Positions 1 through 7,871 of a DNA stretch of 64,000 nt are shown here, one piece after another. The notes below the pieces were generated by a model. The model saw only the letters and a program-made list of their open reading frames with translations, did no database searches and was not told where the DNA came from. Numbering within the stretch: position 1 is the stretch's first letter; the number at the start of each line of letters is the position of its first letter. The stretch is from an uncultured Pelagibacteraceae bacterium. Its GTDB lineage: Bacteria; Pseudomonadota; Alphaproteobacteria; Pelagibacterales; Pelagibacteraceae. Where the stretch lies: the NCBI GenBank assembly GCA_902560565.1, contig CACEMG010000004.1, positions 1-64,000 on the forward strand, written 5' to 3'. Both the position numbers and the translations under genes were made by a program.

Positions 1-108
1 GTACATTTAATTAAGCAATTGATTGGTGAAGAAATTAATAATAGCAGTATTTCTGCTATTGTTGATGATCTCTCTAAAAAAAATAAAGGTAAATATTATG
101 GCAATTGA
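1..108 (+). CDS. atpF': F0F1 ATP synthase subunit b' (3' end only)
   Basis: Reading frame 1 is open from the window edge to a TGA at 106-108 and encodes about 35 residues ending KKNKGKYYG-N. It overlaps the start of the next ATP synthase stalk gene by 11 bases, the arrangement seen for the tandem b' and b subunits in alphaproteobacteria. The visible piece is only the charged, helical C-terminus, so the identity rests mainly on position. It would form the peripheral stalk of the membrane ATP synthase together with subunit b. The rest of the gene, and probably atpB and atpE, lie before base 1. Confidence 0.7.
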   Translation, partial: VHLIKQLIGEEINNSSISAIVDDLSKKNKGKYYGN

Positions 109-595
109 TGCAACATTTTGGGTAGCAGTTTCTTTTTTAATTTTCGTGATAGTCCTTATTTACTTTAAAATTCCGCAAAAAGTAAATGATACTTTAAATA
201 AACTTATTTCAGATATTAAAAACGAAATTGATGAAAGTGAGAAATTAAGAAAAGAGTCAAAAATTATGTTAGATAATGCCCAGGCTAAATTGGACAGTGC
301 TAAATTGGAAGTAAGAGAGATCTCAGATAGAGCCAAGCAAGACAGCGAAAAACTTATTATAGAGATGAATGATAAATTTCATAAAATTTCTGATATAAAA
401 AAAAATTTAGCAAAATCTAAAATTTCACAAATGAAAGAAGCAGCACTTAACGATATTAAAAAAACATCAATCAGTATTGCTGTTGACTCTGTAAAAAAAG
501 CAATATCAACATCAGTAGATAAGTCTAAGTTGGATAATTTATTTTCAAAAGATTTAGAGCAAACAAAAAGTCTGTTAAAAAAGATTAATTCTTAA
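98..595 (+). CDS. atpF: F0F1 ATP synthase subunit b
   Basis: A 165-residue peripheral-stalk subunit. It has one N-terminal membrane segment (about residues 6-25, starting after MAIDATFW) followed by a long charged amphipathic helix typical of the b-subunit dimer that links F0 to F1. The ORF track starts at 23, but the preceding 25 codons overlap the upstream b' gene. The ATG at 98 gives the normal family N-terminus and an 11-base overlap with the b' stop, so I use it. It is the last ATP synthase gene here. The next gene, crtI, follows after about 50 bases on the same strand, so read-through into the carotenoid operon is possible. Confidence 0.9.
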   Translation: MAIDATFWVAVSFLIFVIVLIYFKIPQKVNDTLNKLISDIKNEIDESEKLRKESKIMLDNAQAKLDSAKLEVREISDRAKQDSEKLIIEMNDKFHKISDIKKNLAKSKISQMKEAALNDIKKTSISIAVDSVKKAISTSVDKSKLDNLFSKDLEQTKSLLKKINS

Positions 596-646
596 TTTTA
601 CTATAAATTAGTTACTTTTTTTCAAAATAATATAGATTAAGTGTTT

Positions 647-2107
647 ATGGATTCTATTGTAATTGGTTCAGGTTTTGGTGGCATTGCAGCAGCACTGCGC
701 CTTAAAGCAAAAGGTCATAATGTTACGTTAATTGAAAAACATAAAGATCTTGGTGGCAGAGCAAGAGTATTTAAAAAAAATGGTTTCACATATGATGGTG
801 GACCAACTGTTATCACTGCTCCTTACCTTATCAATGAACTATTTGAATTATTTAAAAAAAATCCAGAAAATTACATAAAACTGCAACCTCTGCAAACTTG
901 GTATCAATTTGTTTTTGAGGACGGGACAAAATTTAATTATTCAGGAAATGAAAATGATATGAAAAAGCAAATTGAAAATATCAGCAAAGAAGATGTCGAG
1001 GGTTATTCGAACTTAGTAAGTTTCACAAAAAAAATTTTTGATAAAGGTTTTACCGAACTAGCTGATGTGCCATTTAATAAACCATTTGTAATGATGCAAC
1101 AGTTGCCAGCTTTATTAAAGTTAAAAAGTTATAAATCAGTTTATTCCTTAGTTTCATCTTATGTTAGAAATGAGAAGCTCAGAAGAATGTTGAGTATGCA
1201 CCCATTATTAGTAGGTGGAAATCCTTTTACTACAACATCAATTTATGGATTAATTTTATATTTAGAAAAGAAATGGGGAATTCATTATTCTATGGGTGGA
1301 ACCGGAAATATTGTAAGCGGGCTCGAAAAATTAATGAGTGAAGTTGGAATTAAAATAATTAAAGGTCAAGAAGTAAATAAAATAACTTTAAAAGAAAAAA
1401 AAATAACAGGAATCCAATTGGATGATAAACAAAACATAAATGCTGACAACGTAGTATGTAATGCAGATCCACCTGCGGTATATGAAAATTTATTAAATGG
1501 TAGTAAGAGAAGTTCTTTACTATTTGAATGGAAAAAAAATAGAATGGAATATTCAATGGGATTGTTTGTTTATTATTTCGGCACTAAAAAAACTTATGAT
1601 TCAATAGAACATCACACAATAAAATTTGGCAATAAATATAAAGAACATTTAGACGACATATTTGATAATAAAAAATTAAATAATGATATAAGTTATTATT
1701 TACACAGGCCATCTGCCACGGATAAGTCTATGGCTCCAGAGGGTCATGATTGTTTTTATGTTTTAGTACCAGTTCCTAACAACCAATCTAATATTAATTG
1801 GAATATTGAAGGAGAAAAAATGAAAGACCTAGTAATAGATAAGATGGAAAACGATTTAATGCCAGATTTGAGAAAAAACATTGTTGAGGATTTTTATCTA
1901 ACACCTGATTATTTCGAAAAAGATCTTAATACAAAATATGGTTCTGGTTTTTCAATACAGCCAAAATTTTCACAGTCAGCTTATTTTAGATTTCACAATA
2001 AATCAGAAATTTATGATGGGTTATACTTTGTAGGAGCTGGAACACATCCTGGCGCAGGTGTTCCTGGCGTCCTCTCATCCGCAAAAGTTCTTGATAAAAT
2101 TTTATGA
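647..2107 (+). CDS. crtI: Phytoene desaturase CrtI
   Basis: A 486-residue FAD-dependent desaturase that converts phytoene to lycopene on the inner membrane. The N-terminus carries the Rossmann dinucleotide motif GSGFGG (about residues 7-12) followed by the conserved GGRARVF and YDGGPT stretches. The C-terminus holds the bacterial-type phytoene desaturase signature FVGAGTHPGAGVPGV. Length matches the family (about 490-510). The track begins at a GTG at 641; I prefer the ATG two codons later because the family starts right at the beta strand before GSGFGG. Its stop overlaps crtB by four bases (ATGA), indicating translational coupling in a crtI-crtB-crtY-blh operon. Confidence 0.95.
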   Translation: MDSIVIGSGFGGIAAALRLKAKGHNVTLIEKHKDLGGRARVFKKNGFTYDGGPTVITAPYLINELFELFKKNPENYIKLQPLQTWYQFVFEDGTKFNYSGNENDMKKQIENISKEDVEGYSNLVSFTKKIFDKGFTELADVPFNKPFVMMQQLPALLKLKSYKSVYSLVSSYVRNEKLRRMLSMHPLLVGGNPFTTTSIYGLILYLEKKWGIHYSMGGTGNIVSGLEKLMSEVGIKIIKGQEVNKITLKEKKITGIQLDDKQNINADNVVCNADPPAVYENLLNGSKRSSLLFEWKKNRMEYSMGLFVYYFGTKKTYDSIEHHTIKFGNKYKEHLDDIFDNKKLNNDISYYLHRPSATDKSMAPEGHDCFYVLVPVPNNQSNINWNIEGEKMKDLVIDKMENDLMPDLRKNIVEDFYLTPDYFEKDLNTKYGSGFSIQPKFSQSAYFRFHNKSEIYDGLYFVGAGTHPGAGVPGVLSSAKVLDKIL

Positions 2108-2955
2108 TGACTAAAAGTCTTTTATCTATTCATGCAAAATCTTTTAGTTGGGCAGGTTTTTTTTTACCAAAAAATAAATATAAAGATAGTTCTGATTTAT
2201 ATGATTTTTGTAGAACATTAGATGATATTGTTGATCAAGATCTTTTACTTAACGAAAAAATTAAAAAATTTAATGCATTTAAAAGTGACTTTGAGAATAA
2301 AAACTTTGAGAATAAAAATATCAAAAAAATATACTTACTCATTAAAAAATTTAATATTGATAGGAAAATTGTTAAAGATTTATTCGATGGAGTTGAAACA
2401 GATTTAAAAGAAAAGGTAACATTTGATACAAAAAAAGATTTAATAATATATTCCTATCGTGTTGCTGGTACCGTTGGACTAATGATGGCGAAGATTTTGA
2501 ATGTTAGATCTAAAAGTTCATTAATGTCTGCAATAGATTTAGGGATAGCAATGCAATTAACCAATATAGCGAGGGATGTATTAGAAGATAAAAATAGAAA
2601 TAGGAAGTACATAAATTCAAATTTTGAGACAATAGAGGATACAATAAAATTTGCTGACATTTTTTATAAAAGATCTTTTAGTGCTATAAGTGAAATACCA
2701 TTTTTAAGTAGATTTGCGATTTTAGTTGCAAGAAGAGTCTATAGAGAGATCGGGAACGAGATTTTAAAAAAGAAAAATATGGAAAATTACAAATCTGCAG
2801 GAAAAATTTATGTTTCGTCCTTAGGCAAGTTTAACCAAACAATTTTAAGTATTTTAGATATGTTTAACTTATATTATTCAAAAAAAGATAATGAAATTCA
2901 GAGAAAAGAACATGCTTTAATTAAAGAGGATATAAATTTAGATGAAAGAATTTGA
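2104..2955 (+). CDS. crtB: Phytoene synthase CrtB
   Basis: A 283-residue trans-isoprenyl diphosphate synthase that condenses two geranylgeranyl diphosphates into phytoene. The first Asp-rich region is CRTLDDIVD (about residues 37-45) and the second is in QLTNIARDVLED (about 155-166), both needed for magnesium-diphosphate binding. YSYRVAGTVGLMM is also characteristic. It overlaps crtI by 4 bases and crtY by 14. Residues NFENK occur twice in a row because of an exact 15-bp tandem duplication in a surface loop. No crtE (GGPP synthase) is in the window, so the substrate must come from a gene elsewhere. Confidence 0.94.
   Translation: MMTKSLLSIHAKSFSWAGFFLPKNKYKDSSDLYDFCRTLDDIVDQDLLLNEKIKKFNAFKSDFENKNFENKNIKKIYLLIKKFNIDRKIVKDLFDGVETDLKEKVTFDTKKDLIIYSYRVAGTVGLMMAKILNVRSKSSLMSAIDLGIAMQLTNIARDVLEDKNRNRKYINSNFETIEDTIKFADIFYKRSFSAISEIPFLSRFAILVARRVYREIGNEILKKKNMENYKSAGKIYVSSLGKFNQTILSILDMFNLYYSKKDNEIQRKEHALIKEDINLDERI
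2288..2317 (+). repeat. Perfect 15-bp tandem duplication inside crtB
   Basis: Two adjacent identical copies of actttgagaataaaa, at 2288-2302 and 2303-2317. The unit is a multiple of three, so the crtB frame is kept and the protein gains a repeated five-residue block (NFENK). It lies between the two Asp-rich motifs in a region of variable length. It looks like a slippage event. Confidence 0.85.
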
Positions 2956-4006
2956 TTATATTATTATTGGCGGTGGATGTGCGGGCTTATCTCTGGCATA
3001 TGAACTTAATATAAACAAAAAGTTAGATAAGAAAACTCTAGCAATTATCGAAATTAGAGAGAAATATAAAAGAGATAAAACTTGGTCTTTTTGGAAAGTG
3101 GTTGATCATAATTTTGAGGATTGTGTTATAAAAAGCTGGAATAATTTTACAATTAACTCTCTTCACGGTTCTCATGAAATGGTAAATAAACGATATCCAT
3201 ACCAAACTATTGATAGTGGTTTATTTTACAAAAAAGTAATAGATAGTTTAAAAAAGAATCAAAACATTCAATTTCTAAATGATATAAATCAATTAAATAC
3301 TAAAAATTCTTTTATATTTAATAGTATTTCAACTAATCAAATTCATGATTCTAATCTCTGGCAACATTTTAAAGGTATAGAGATTGAAACTCAAAAAAAT
3401 ATTTTTGATGATGAAATCTTCAACTTAATGGACTTCAATTGTGATCAAAGAAATAATGTGCATTTTTTTTATACTTTGCCTTTTGCAAAAAATAAGGCTT
3501 TAGTTGAGACTACATGGTTGTCCAAAATGAATGATAAAACTCTATATGATTATGATACGCAGTTAGAAAATTATATTAAAGAAACGCTTAAAATAAAAAA
3601 TTACAAAATTAAATATGAAGAAGAGGGTGCAATACCCCTTTTTTACCCAATTAATAAAATCGAACAAAACAAACTTCACATTGGCTCAGCTGGATCTATG
3701 ACACGTCTAAGTACTGGTTATACATTTTTAAATATTCAAGAGCATAGTAAATATATAACCAAAAATATTGAAATGATTAAAAAAGTGAAAATTTATCATA
3801 TTGGAAAAAAATATGAATTTCTTGATAAAGTATTCTTGAATGTATTAAAGAGACATCCTGATAAAATGCCAAAAATATTTTTTGATATGTTTAATGGATC
3901 GTCCGAGGTTGTGATTAAATTTCTTTCTAATAAAAGTAATTTTTTTGAAGATTTAAAAATAATTTTCAAAATGCCAAAAATGCTATTTATTAAGAATATT
4001 TTTTAA
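2942..4006 (+). CDS. crtY: Lycopene beta-cyclase CrtY
   Basis: A 354-residue flavoprotein of the CrtY lycopene cyclase family, which cyclises both ends of lycopene to give beta-carotene. The FAD-binding N-terminus reads YIIIGGGCAGLSLAYEL (about residues 6-22), followed by the family-typical DKTWSFW stretch near residue 45. Later, HIGSAGSMTRLSTGYTF (about 247-263) matches the conserved segment of bacterial CrtY. It is slightly short of the usual 380-390 residues. It overlaps crtB by 14 bases and is followed after four bases by blh, so all four proteins are likely made from one message. Confidence 0.93.
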   Translation: MKEFDYIIIGGGCAGLSLAYELNINKKLDKKTLAIIEIREKYKRDKTWSFWKVVDHNFEDCVIKSWNNFTINSLHGSHEMVNKRYPYQTIDSGLFYKKVIDSLKKNQNIQFLNDINQLNTKNSFIFNSISTNQIHDSNLWQHFKGIEIETQKNIFDDEIFNLMDFNCDQRNNVHFFYTLPFAKNKALVETTWLSKMNDKTLYDYDTQLENYIKETLKIKNYKIKYEEEGAIPLFYPINKIEQNKLHIGSAGSMTRLSTGYTFLNIQEHSKYITKNIEMIKKVKIYHIGKKYEFLDKVFLNVLKRHPDKMPKIFFDMFNGSSEVVIKFLSNKSNFFEDLKIIFKMPKMLFIKNIF

Positions 4007-4010
4007 TAAT

Positions 4011-4907
4011 ATGAATAGAATTAATTATTTACACTCTTTAATTTTTTTTAACATTTGTATTCTATTGTCAGCATTTGATTTTTTACATAATAACGATTTT
4101 TTAATTCTATCCTTATTTTTAATACTAAGTTTAGGGATATCCCACGGAGCGTTAGATCATTTAAAAGGAATGAGGTTATTGAAGATTTTAAAGCATGAAA
4201 CAATTTATGTTTTTTATTTTTTTTATATTTTATTAGCATTTATTGTAATTTTTGCTTGGATGATTCTACCTAAATTTTTATTATTACTTTTTTTAATCGT
4301 TGCCTCCTATCATTTTGGTAAAGAGGACTCGGAATTTATAAAATTAAATTCTAAAAATGATATAATTTATTTTTTTAAAGGAAGTTTAGTCATAGCCGCT
4401 CCATTATTATTTCATAAAAGTGAAACTCTAAAAATTTTTATGGATTTAAATTTTAATGTATCTCAAAGTTTTTTTGTATCTAATGAATTTATTTATTTTT
4501 TAATTGGTTTAAGTTTTATATCAAATATAATTATTTCACTAAATAAGGATATTAATATTAAGGCTCTTCTTTTGATGGATTTTATATCTGTCTTATTAAT
4601 AAATTTTTTTCTACAACCAATTTTAGCGTTTACAATTTACTTTTGTTTTTTACACTCAATTAGACATTCATTTAAATTATCTAATGAACTTAATACTAAT
4701 AATTTTGTTAAAGGTGTTAAAAAATTTATAATTAAAGCAGTACCATTAACTATTTTAACTGCTATTTTATTCCTTGTATCACTATTTTTGTTGAATAATT
4801 ATTATATTTTAGATGCAGCAGTATCAAAAGTTATATTTATTGGTTTGGCGTCTTTAACCTTTCCGCATATATTGCTCGAATATTTAGTCGAAAAAAATGA
4901 AAAATAA
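4011..4907 (+). CDS. blh: Beta-carotene 15,15'-dioxygenase, Brp/Blh family
   Basis: A 298-residue multi-pass membrane enzyme that cleaves beta-carotene into two retinals, the chromophore of rhodopsins. About eight hydrophobic segments are visible. The iron-binding histidines expected for the family appear in GISHGALDHL (about residues 42-51), ASYHFGKED (about 97-105), LHSIRHS (near 210) and FPHILLEY (near 285). It is the last step of the crtI-B-Y-blh operon. No rhodopsin gene lies in the window, so the opsin must be encoded elsewhere. Its 3' end overlaps a small membrane-protein gene by 11 bases. Confidence 0.93.
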   Translation: MNRINYLHSLIFFNICILLSAFDFLHNNDFLILSLFLILSLGISHGALDHLKGMRLLKILKHETIYVFYFFYILLAFIVIFAWMILPKFLLLLFLIVASYHFGKEDSEFIKLNSKNDIIYFFKGSLVIAAPLLFHKSETLKIFMDLNFNVSQSFFVSNEFIYFLIGLSFISNIIISLNKDINIKALLLMDFISVLLINFFLQPILAFTIYFCFLHSIRHSFKLSNELNTNNFVKGVKKFIIKAVPLTILTAILFLVSLFLLNNYYILDAAVSKVIFIGLASLTFPHILLEYLVEKNEK

Positions 4908-5070
4908 AAACATAAATTTATTAGGATGGATATTGTTTATAATATCAGCGATTGGCTTTACTATATCAAGTATTGGTAGTTTCTGGGCGATGTTTGGTAG
5001 TCTTTTTTTTTTAGTAGCATGCCTTATATTTCTTATTCCATTTTTTAGAAAAAAAAGCGATGAAGATTAA
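4897..5070 (+). CDS. Small membrane protein between blh and ispH (57 aa)
   Basis: This gene is below the ORF track's size cut-off. It starts at ATG 4897, overlapping the blh stop by 11 bases, and ends at TAA 5068-5070, overlapping the ispH start (5060) by 11 bases. The product begins MKNKNINLLGW, has two hydrophobic segments (about residues 8-27 and 31-50) with a short polar turn, and ends in the basic/acidic tail FFRKKSDED. Overlaps on both sides argue that it is translated and coupled to retinal and isoprenoid synthesis. I do not recognise a family. It could be a small accessory or topological partner of the Blh enzyme or of an opsin, but that is inference. Confidence 0.72.
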   Translation: MKNKNINLLGWILFIISAIGFTISSIGSFWAMFGSLFFLVACLIFLIPFFRKKSDED

Positions 5071-6004
5071 CGATTTAAAAATATACCTGGCATCACCAAG
5101 GGGTTTCTGCGCAGGTGTTGATAGAGCAATTGAAATTGTAAAAAAAAGTATTTCAAAATATGGTGCTCCAGTATATGTAAGACACGAAATTGTTCATAAT
5201 AAACATGTTGTTGAGAGCTTAAAAAAAATTGGAGCCATATTTGTTGAAGAATTGGATGAAATCAAAGACAAATCTAGACCAGTAATATTTTCTGCTCACG
5301 GTGTACCAAAAAAAATCCCTAATGAAGCAAAAGAACTAAATATGGAATATATTGATGCAACATGTCCACTCGTTACCAAAGTACATAGAGAAGCTGAAAA
5401 TTTATATAAAAATGGATCACATGTTCTTTTGATTGGCCATAAAAATCATCCTGAAGTAATAGGAACTATGGGTCAAATTCCATCTGATGGTATAGATCTA
5501 ATTCAAAGTTTAGAAGATGTCGATAAGTATACTAAAAAGAATGATAAAAAATTAGCGTTTATTACTCAGACAACCCTATCCGTTGACGATACAAAAGATA
5601 TAGTTGACAGATTAAAGAAAAAATTTCCAGAGATAAGAGAACCAAAAAAAGAAGATATCTGTTATGCGACTACTAATAGACAAGCTGCAGTTAAAAAAAT
5701 CGCCAACAAATGTGATATGTTTTTTGTTATTGGAAGTAGAAATTCATCGAATTCTTTAAGACTGGTAGAGGTTGCAAAAAATTCAGGTTGTGAAAATTCT
5801 ATCCTCCTACATTCAGAGAGCAATGTGCCATTTGATAAAATTGATAAGTGTAAGAGCATAGGTATCTCCTCTGGTGCATCTGCACCAGAAGTATTAGTGG
5901 AACAGTTTTTAGATCAGATAAAAAAAAAATACAATATTTTTGTCGAAGAGGTTGAAATTGTAAAAGAAGATGTAACTTTCAAAATTCCTGGAAAATTAAA
6001 TTAA
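5060..6004 (+). CDS. ispH: 4-hydroxy-3-methylbut-2-enyl diphosphate reductase IspH
   Basis: A 314-residue iron-sulfur enzyme catalysing the last step of the MEP pathway, HMBPP to IPP and DMAPP. The three cluster cysteines are in GFCAGVDRA (residue about 18), DATCPLVTK (about 102) and the EDICYATT region (about 200). The substrate-binding stretches SAHGVP and GSRNSSNS are present. Length is normal. It overlaps the small membrane gene upstream and abuts thrB (TAATG). Its place directly after the carotenoid genes puts isoprenoid precursor supply in the same transcript as retinal synthesis; ispH-thrB-rnhA itself is a common alphaproteobacterial order. Confidence 0.97.
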   Translation: MKINDLKIYLASPRGFCAGVDRAIEIVKKSISKYGAPVYVRHEIVHNKHVVESLKKIGAIFVEELDEIKDKSRPVIFSAHGVPKKIPNEAKELNMEYIDATCPLVTKVHREAENLYKNGSHVLLIGHKNHPEVIGTMGQIPSDGIDLIQSLEDVDKYTKKNDKKLAFITQTTLSVDDTKDIVDRLKKKFPEIREPKKEDICYATTNRQAAVKKIANKCDMFFVIGSRNSSNSLRLVEVAKNSGCENSILLHSESNVPFDKIDKCKSIGISSGASAPEVLVEQFLDQIKKKYNIFVEEVEIVKEDVTFKIPGKLN

Positions 6005-6972
6005 TGGCAGTTTTTACAAAAATAAATTCTAAGGATATAAAAAAAATAGAAAATATTTTTAATCTTGGCTCAATCAATCAGGTAAAAGGCATTAAAAAAG
6101 GAATAGAAAATACTAACTATATAGTCAAATTTAATAGCACAAAGTTTGTTTTAACAATTTTTGAAAAACGGGTTAAAACTAAAGATCTGCCATTTTTTAT
6201 GAAGCTTATGTCAGGGCTTTCAAACTTAAAGATCAATTGCCCAAGACCCATAAAAACAAAAAAAAATAGTTATCTTTTTAATATTAAGAAAAAAAAAGCT
6301 TGTCTTGTAAGTTTTTTGCAGGGTAATGATAAAAAAAATTTAACACCAAAAGATTGTTATATTTTGGGAAAGAATATAGCGATCTTACATAGAGCCTCAA
6401 AGAAATTAAACTTGCATAGAAAAAACTCATTAGATGTAAAATCATGGTCTAAGTTAAATAAAAAGATTGATAAAAGAATTAACAAACTATCAAAAAACCT
6501 CAAAAATATAATAGAGGAAAATATTTATAATATTGAAAAAAATTGGCCAAAAAACTTACCTAAAGGCGTTATACACGCTGATCTTTTCATAGATAATATA
6601 TTCTTTTTTAGAAAAAAATTTTATGGTTTTATAGATTTTTACTTTTCTTCAACAGATTTTTATGCATATGAACTAGCTACTTGTATTAATGCAATATGTT
6701 TTAAAAAAAAGAAGAGTCAATATTTTCTTGACCTTAATAAATCTTCTAATCTTTTAAAAGGATATCAAAAAATAAGAAAATTAAATTCATCTGAAAAGAA
6801 TAATTTTAATATTCTTTGTAAAGGTTCAGCACTTAGATATTTGTTGACAAGATCATATGATTTTCTTAACACTCCGAAAACAGCATTAATAAAAGTAAAA
6901 GACCCAAAAGAATATTTTAAAAAACTTATTTTTCATAATAGCTTATACGATTTTAAAAATTATATAAAATGA
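6004..6972 (+). CDS. thrB: Homoserine kinase, type II
   Basis: A 322-residue kinase of the aminoglycoside phosphotransferase fold that phosphorylates homoserine on the way to threonine. The N-terminal motif GIENTNYIVKF (about residues 38-48), the catalytic-loop motif VIHADLFIDNIFF (about 195-207) and the metal-binding DFYFSS (about 217-222) are as expected for the alphaproteobacterial ThrB. The ATG at 6004 overlaps the ispH stop by one base, and the 3' end overlaps rnhA by four. The matching pathway enzyme ThrC is encoded nearby on the other strand. Confidence 0.92.
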   Translation: MAVFTKINSKDIKKIENIFNLGSINQVKGIKKGIENTNYIVKFNSTKFVLTIFEKRVKTKDLPFFMKLMSGLSNLKINCPRPIKTKKNSYLFNIKKKKACLVSFLQGNDKKNLTPKDCYILGKNIAILHRASKKLNLHRKNSLDVKSWSKLNKKIDKRINKLSKNLKNIIEENIYNIEKNWPKNLPKGVIHADLFIDNIFFFRKKFYGFIDFYFSSTDFYAYELATCINAICFKKKKSQYFLDLNKSSNLLKGYQKIRKLNSSEKNNFNILCKGSALRYLLTRSYDFLNTPKTALIKVKDPKEYFKKLIFHNSLYDFKNYIK

Positions 6973-7394
6973 TAAAGATTTATACAGACGGTTCATGTTT
7001 AGAAAATCCAGGCAACGGGGGTTGGGCTGCTATAATTATTATGAATAAAGAAAAAAAAATTATTTCTGGAAACCAGAAAAATACAACCAATAACAGGATG
7101 GAACTATTAGCACCAATTGAAGCTTTAAAAACTCTTGAAATTAATTCAGAGATAGAAATCATTACAGATTCAAAATACGTTAAATTGGGAATTACAGAAT
7201 GGATAAATAATTGGAAAAAAAATGGTTGGAAAACTGCAAACAAGAAAGAAGTCAAAAATATAGAACTATGGAAAGAATTAGATAGTTTAGTTGAAAATTT
7301 TAACATTAAATGGTCCTGGGTTAAGGGTCACTCAACAGATCAATTAAATAATGAAGTCGATTTAATTGCTAAAAAAGCAGCAAACCTAAATTAA
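6969..7394 (+). CDS. rnhA: Ribonuclease HI
   Basis: A 141-residue RNase H that removes RNA from RNA-DNA hybrids such as primers and R-loops. The four catalytic acids are visible: Asp in IYTDGSCLENPG (about residue 7), Glu in RMELLAPIEAL (about 44), Asp in ITDSKYV (about 65) and Asp in NNEVDLIAKKA (about 130). The family motif NPGNGGWA is complete. It is coupled to thrB by an ATGA overlap and ends in a 9-base convergent overlap with the peroxiredoxin gene. Confidence 0.96.
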   Translation: MIKIYTDGSCLENPGNGGWAAIIIMNKEKKIISGNQKNTTNNRMELLAPIEALKTLEINSEIEIITDSKYVKLGITEWINNWKKNGWKTANKKEVKNIELWKELDSLVENFNIKWSWVKGHSTDQLNNEVDLIAKKAANLN

Positions 7395-7871
7395 ATTTAG
7401 AAAATTTTCTGCTGCCGAGATTTCACACATTCCTGTTTCTTTTTCTTCTTTGATTTGTAAAATTTTATTATCTTCAATCAACATGGTATATCTATTTGAT
7501 CGAATTCCAAGACCTCTTCCAGATTTATCAACCTCAGCTCCTATAGATTTTGTAAAAGTTGAGAAAGGATCTCCCAACATTAAAATATTTTCATGAACAT
7601 TTTGTTTTTTTCCCCACGCATTCATTACAAAAGGATCATTTACAGCAATACAAGCTATTAATTCGATCCCTTTAGATTTAAATCGATCAATATTATTTAA
7701 ATATCCTGGAAGATGCTTTGAAGAGCAAACAGATGTAAAAGCACCAGGCATGCCAAGTAATATAGATTTTTTTTCTTGAAACATCTTTTTAACTCTAATT
7801 TTCACTGGCTCATTGTTTATAAGTTGAAAAACTTCAACATCAGGTATGATGTCTTTAATCTTTAACTTCAT
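7386..7871 (-). CDS. Peroxiredoxin (Prx5-type)
   Basis: A 161-residue thiol peroxidase of the Prx5 group, which reduces hydrogen and organic peroxides, usually with glutathione or glutaredoxin as donor. The peroxidatic cysteine sits in GAFTSVCSSKHLPGY (about residue 49), a near-exact Prx5 active-site block. The conserved NDPFVMNAWGK and LGIRSNRYTMLIE stretches follow. There is no fused glutaredoxin domain. It overlaps thrC by four bases upstream, so the two are co-transcribed, and overlaps rnhA tail to tail. Confidence 0.93.
   Translation of the reverse strand: MKLKIKDIIPDVEVFQLINNEPVKIRVKKMFQEKKSILLGMPGAFTSVCSSKHLPGYLNNIDRFKSKGIELIACIAVNDPFVMNAWGKKQNVHENILMLGDPFSTFTKSIGAEVDKSGRGLGIRSNRYTMLIEDNKILQIKEEKETGMCEISAAENFLNLI

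Noticed and set aside
641-646. GTG start for crtI as in the ORF track
   Set aside because: The ATG two codons later is the normal family start; no SD favours the GTG, though it cannot be excluded.
6980-7306. 108-residue ORF antisense to rnhA
   Set aside because: Fully covered by rnhA with all catalytic residues; no independent evidence.
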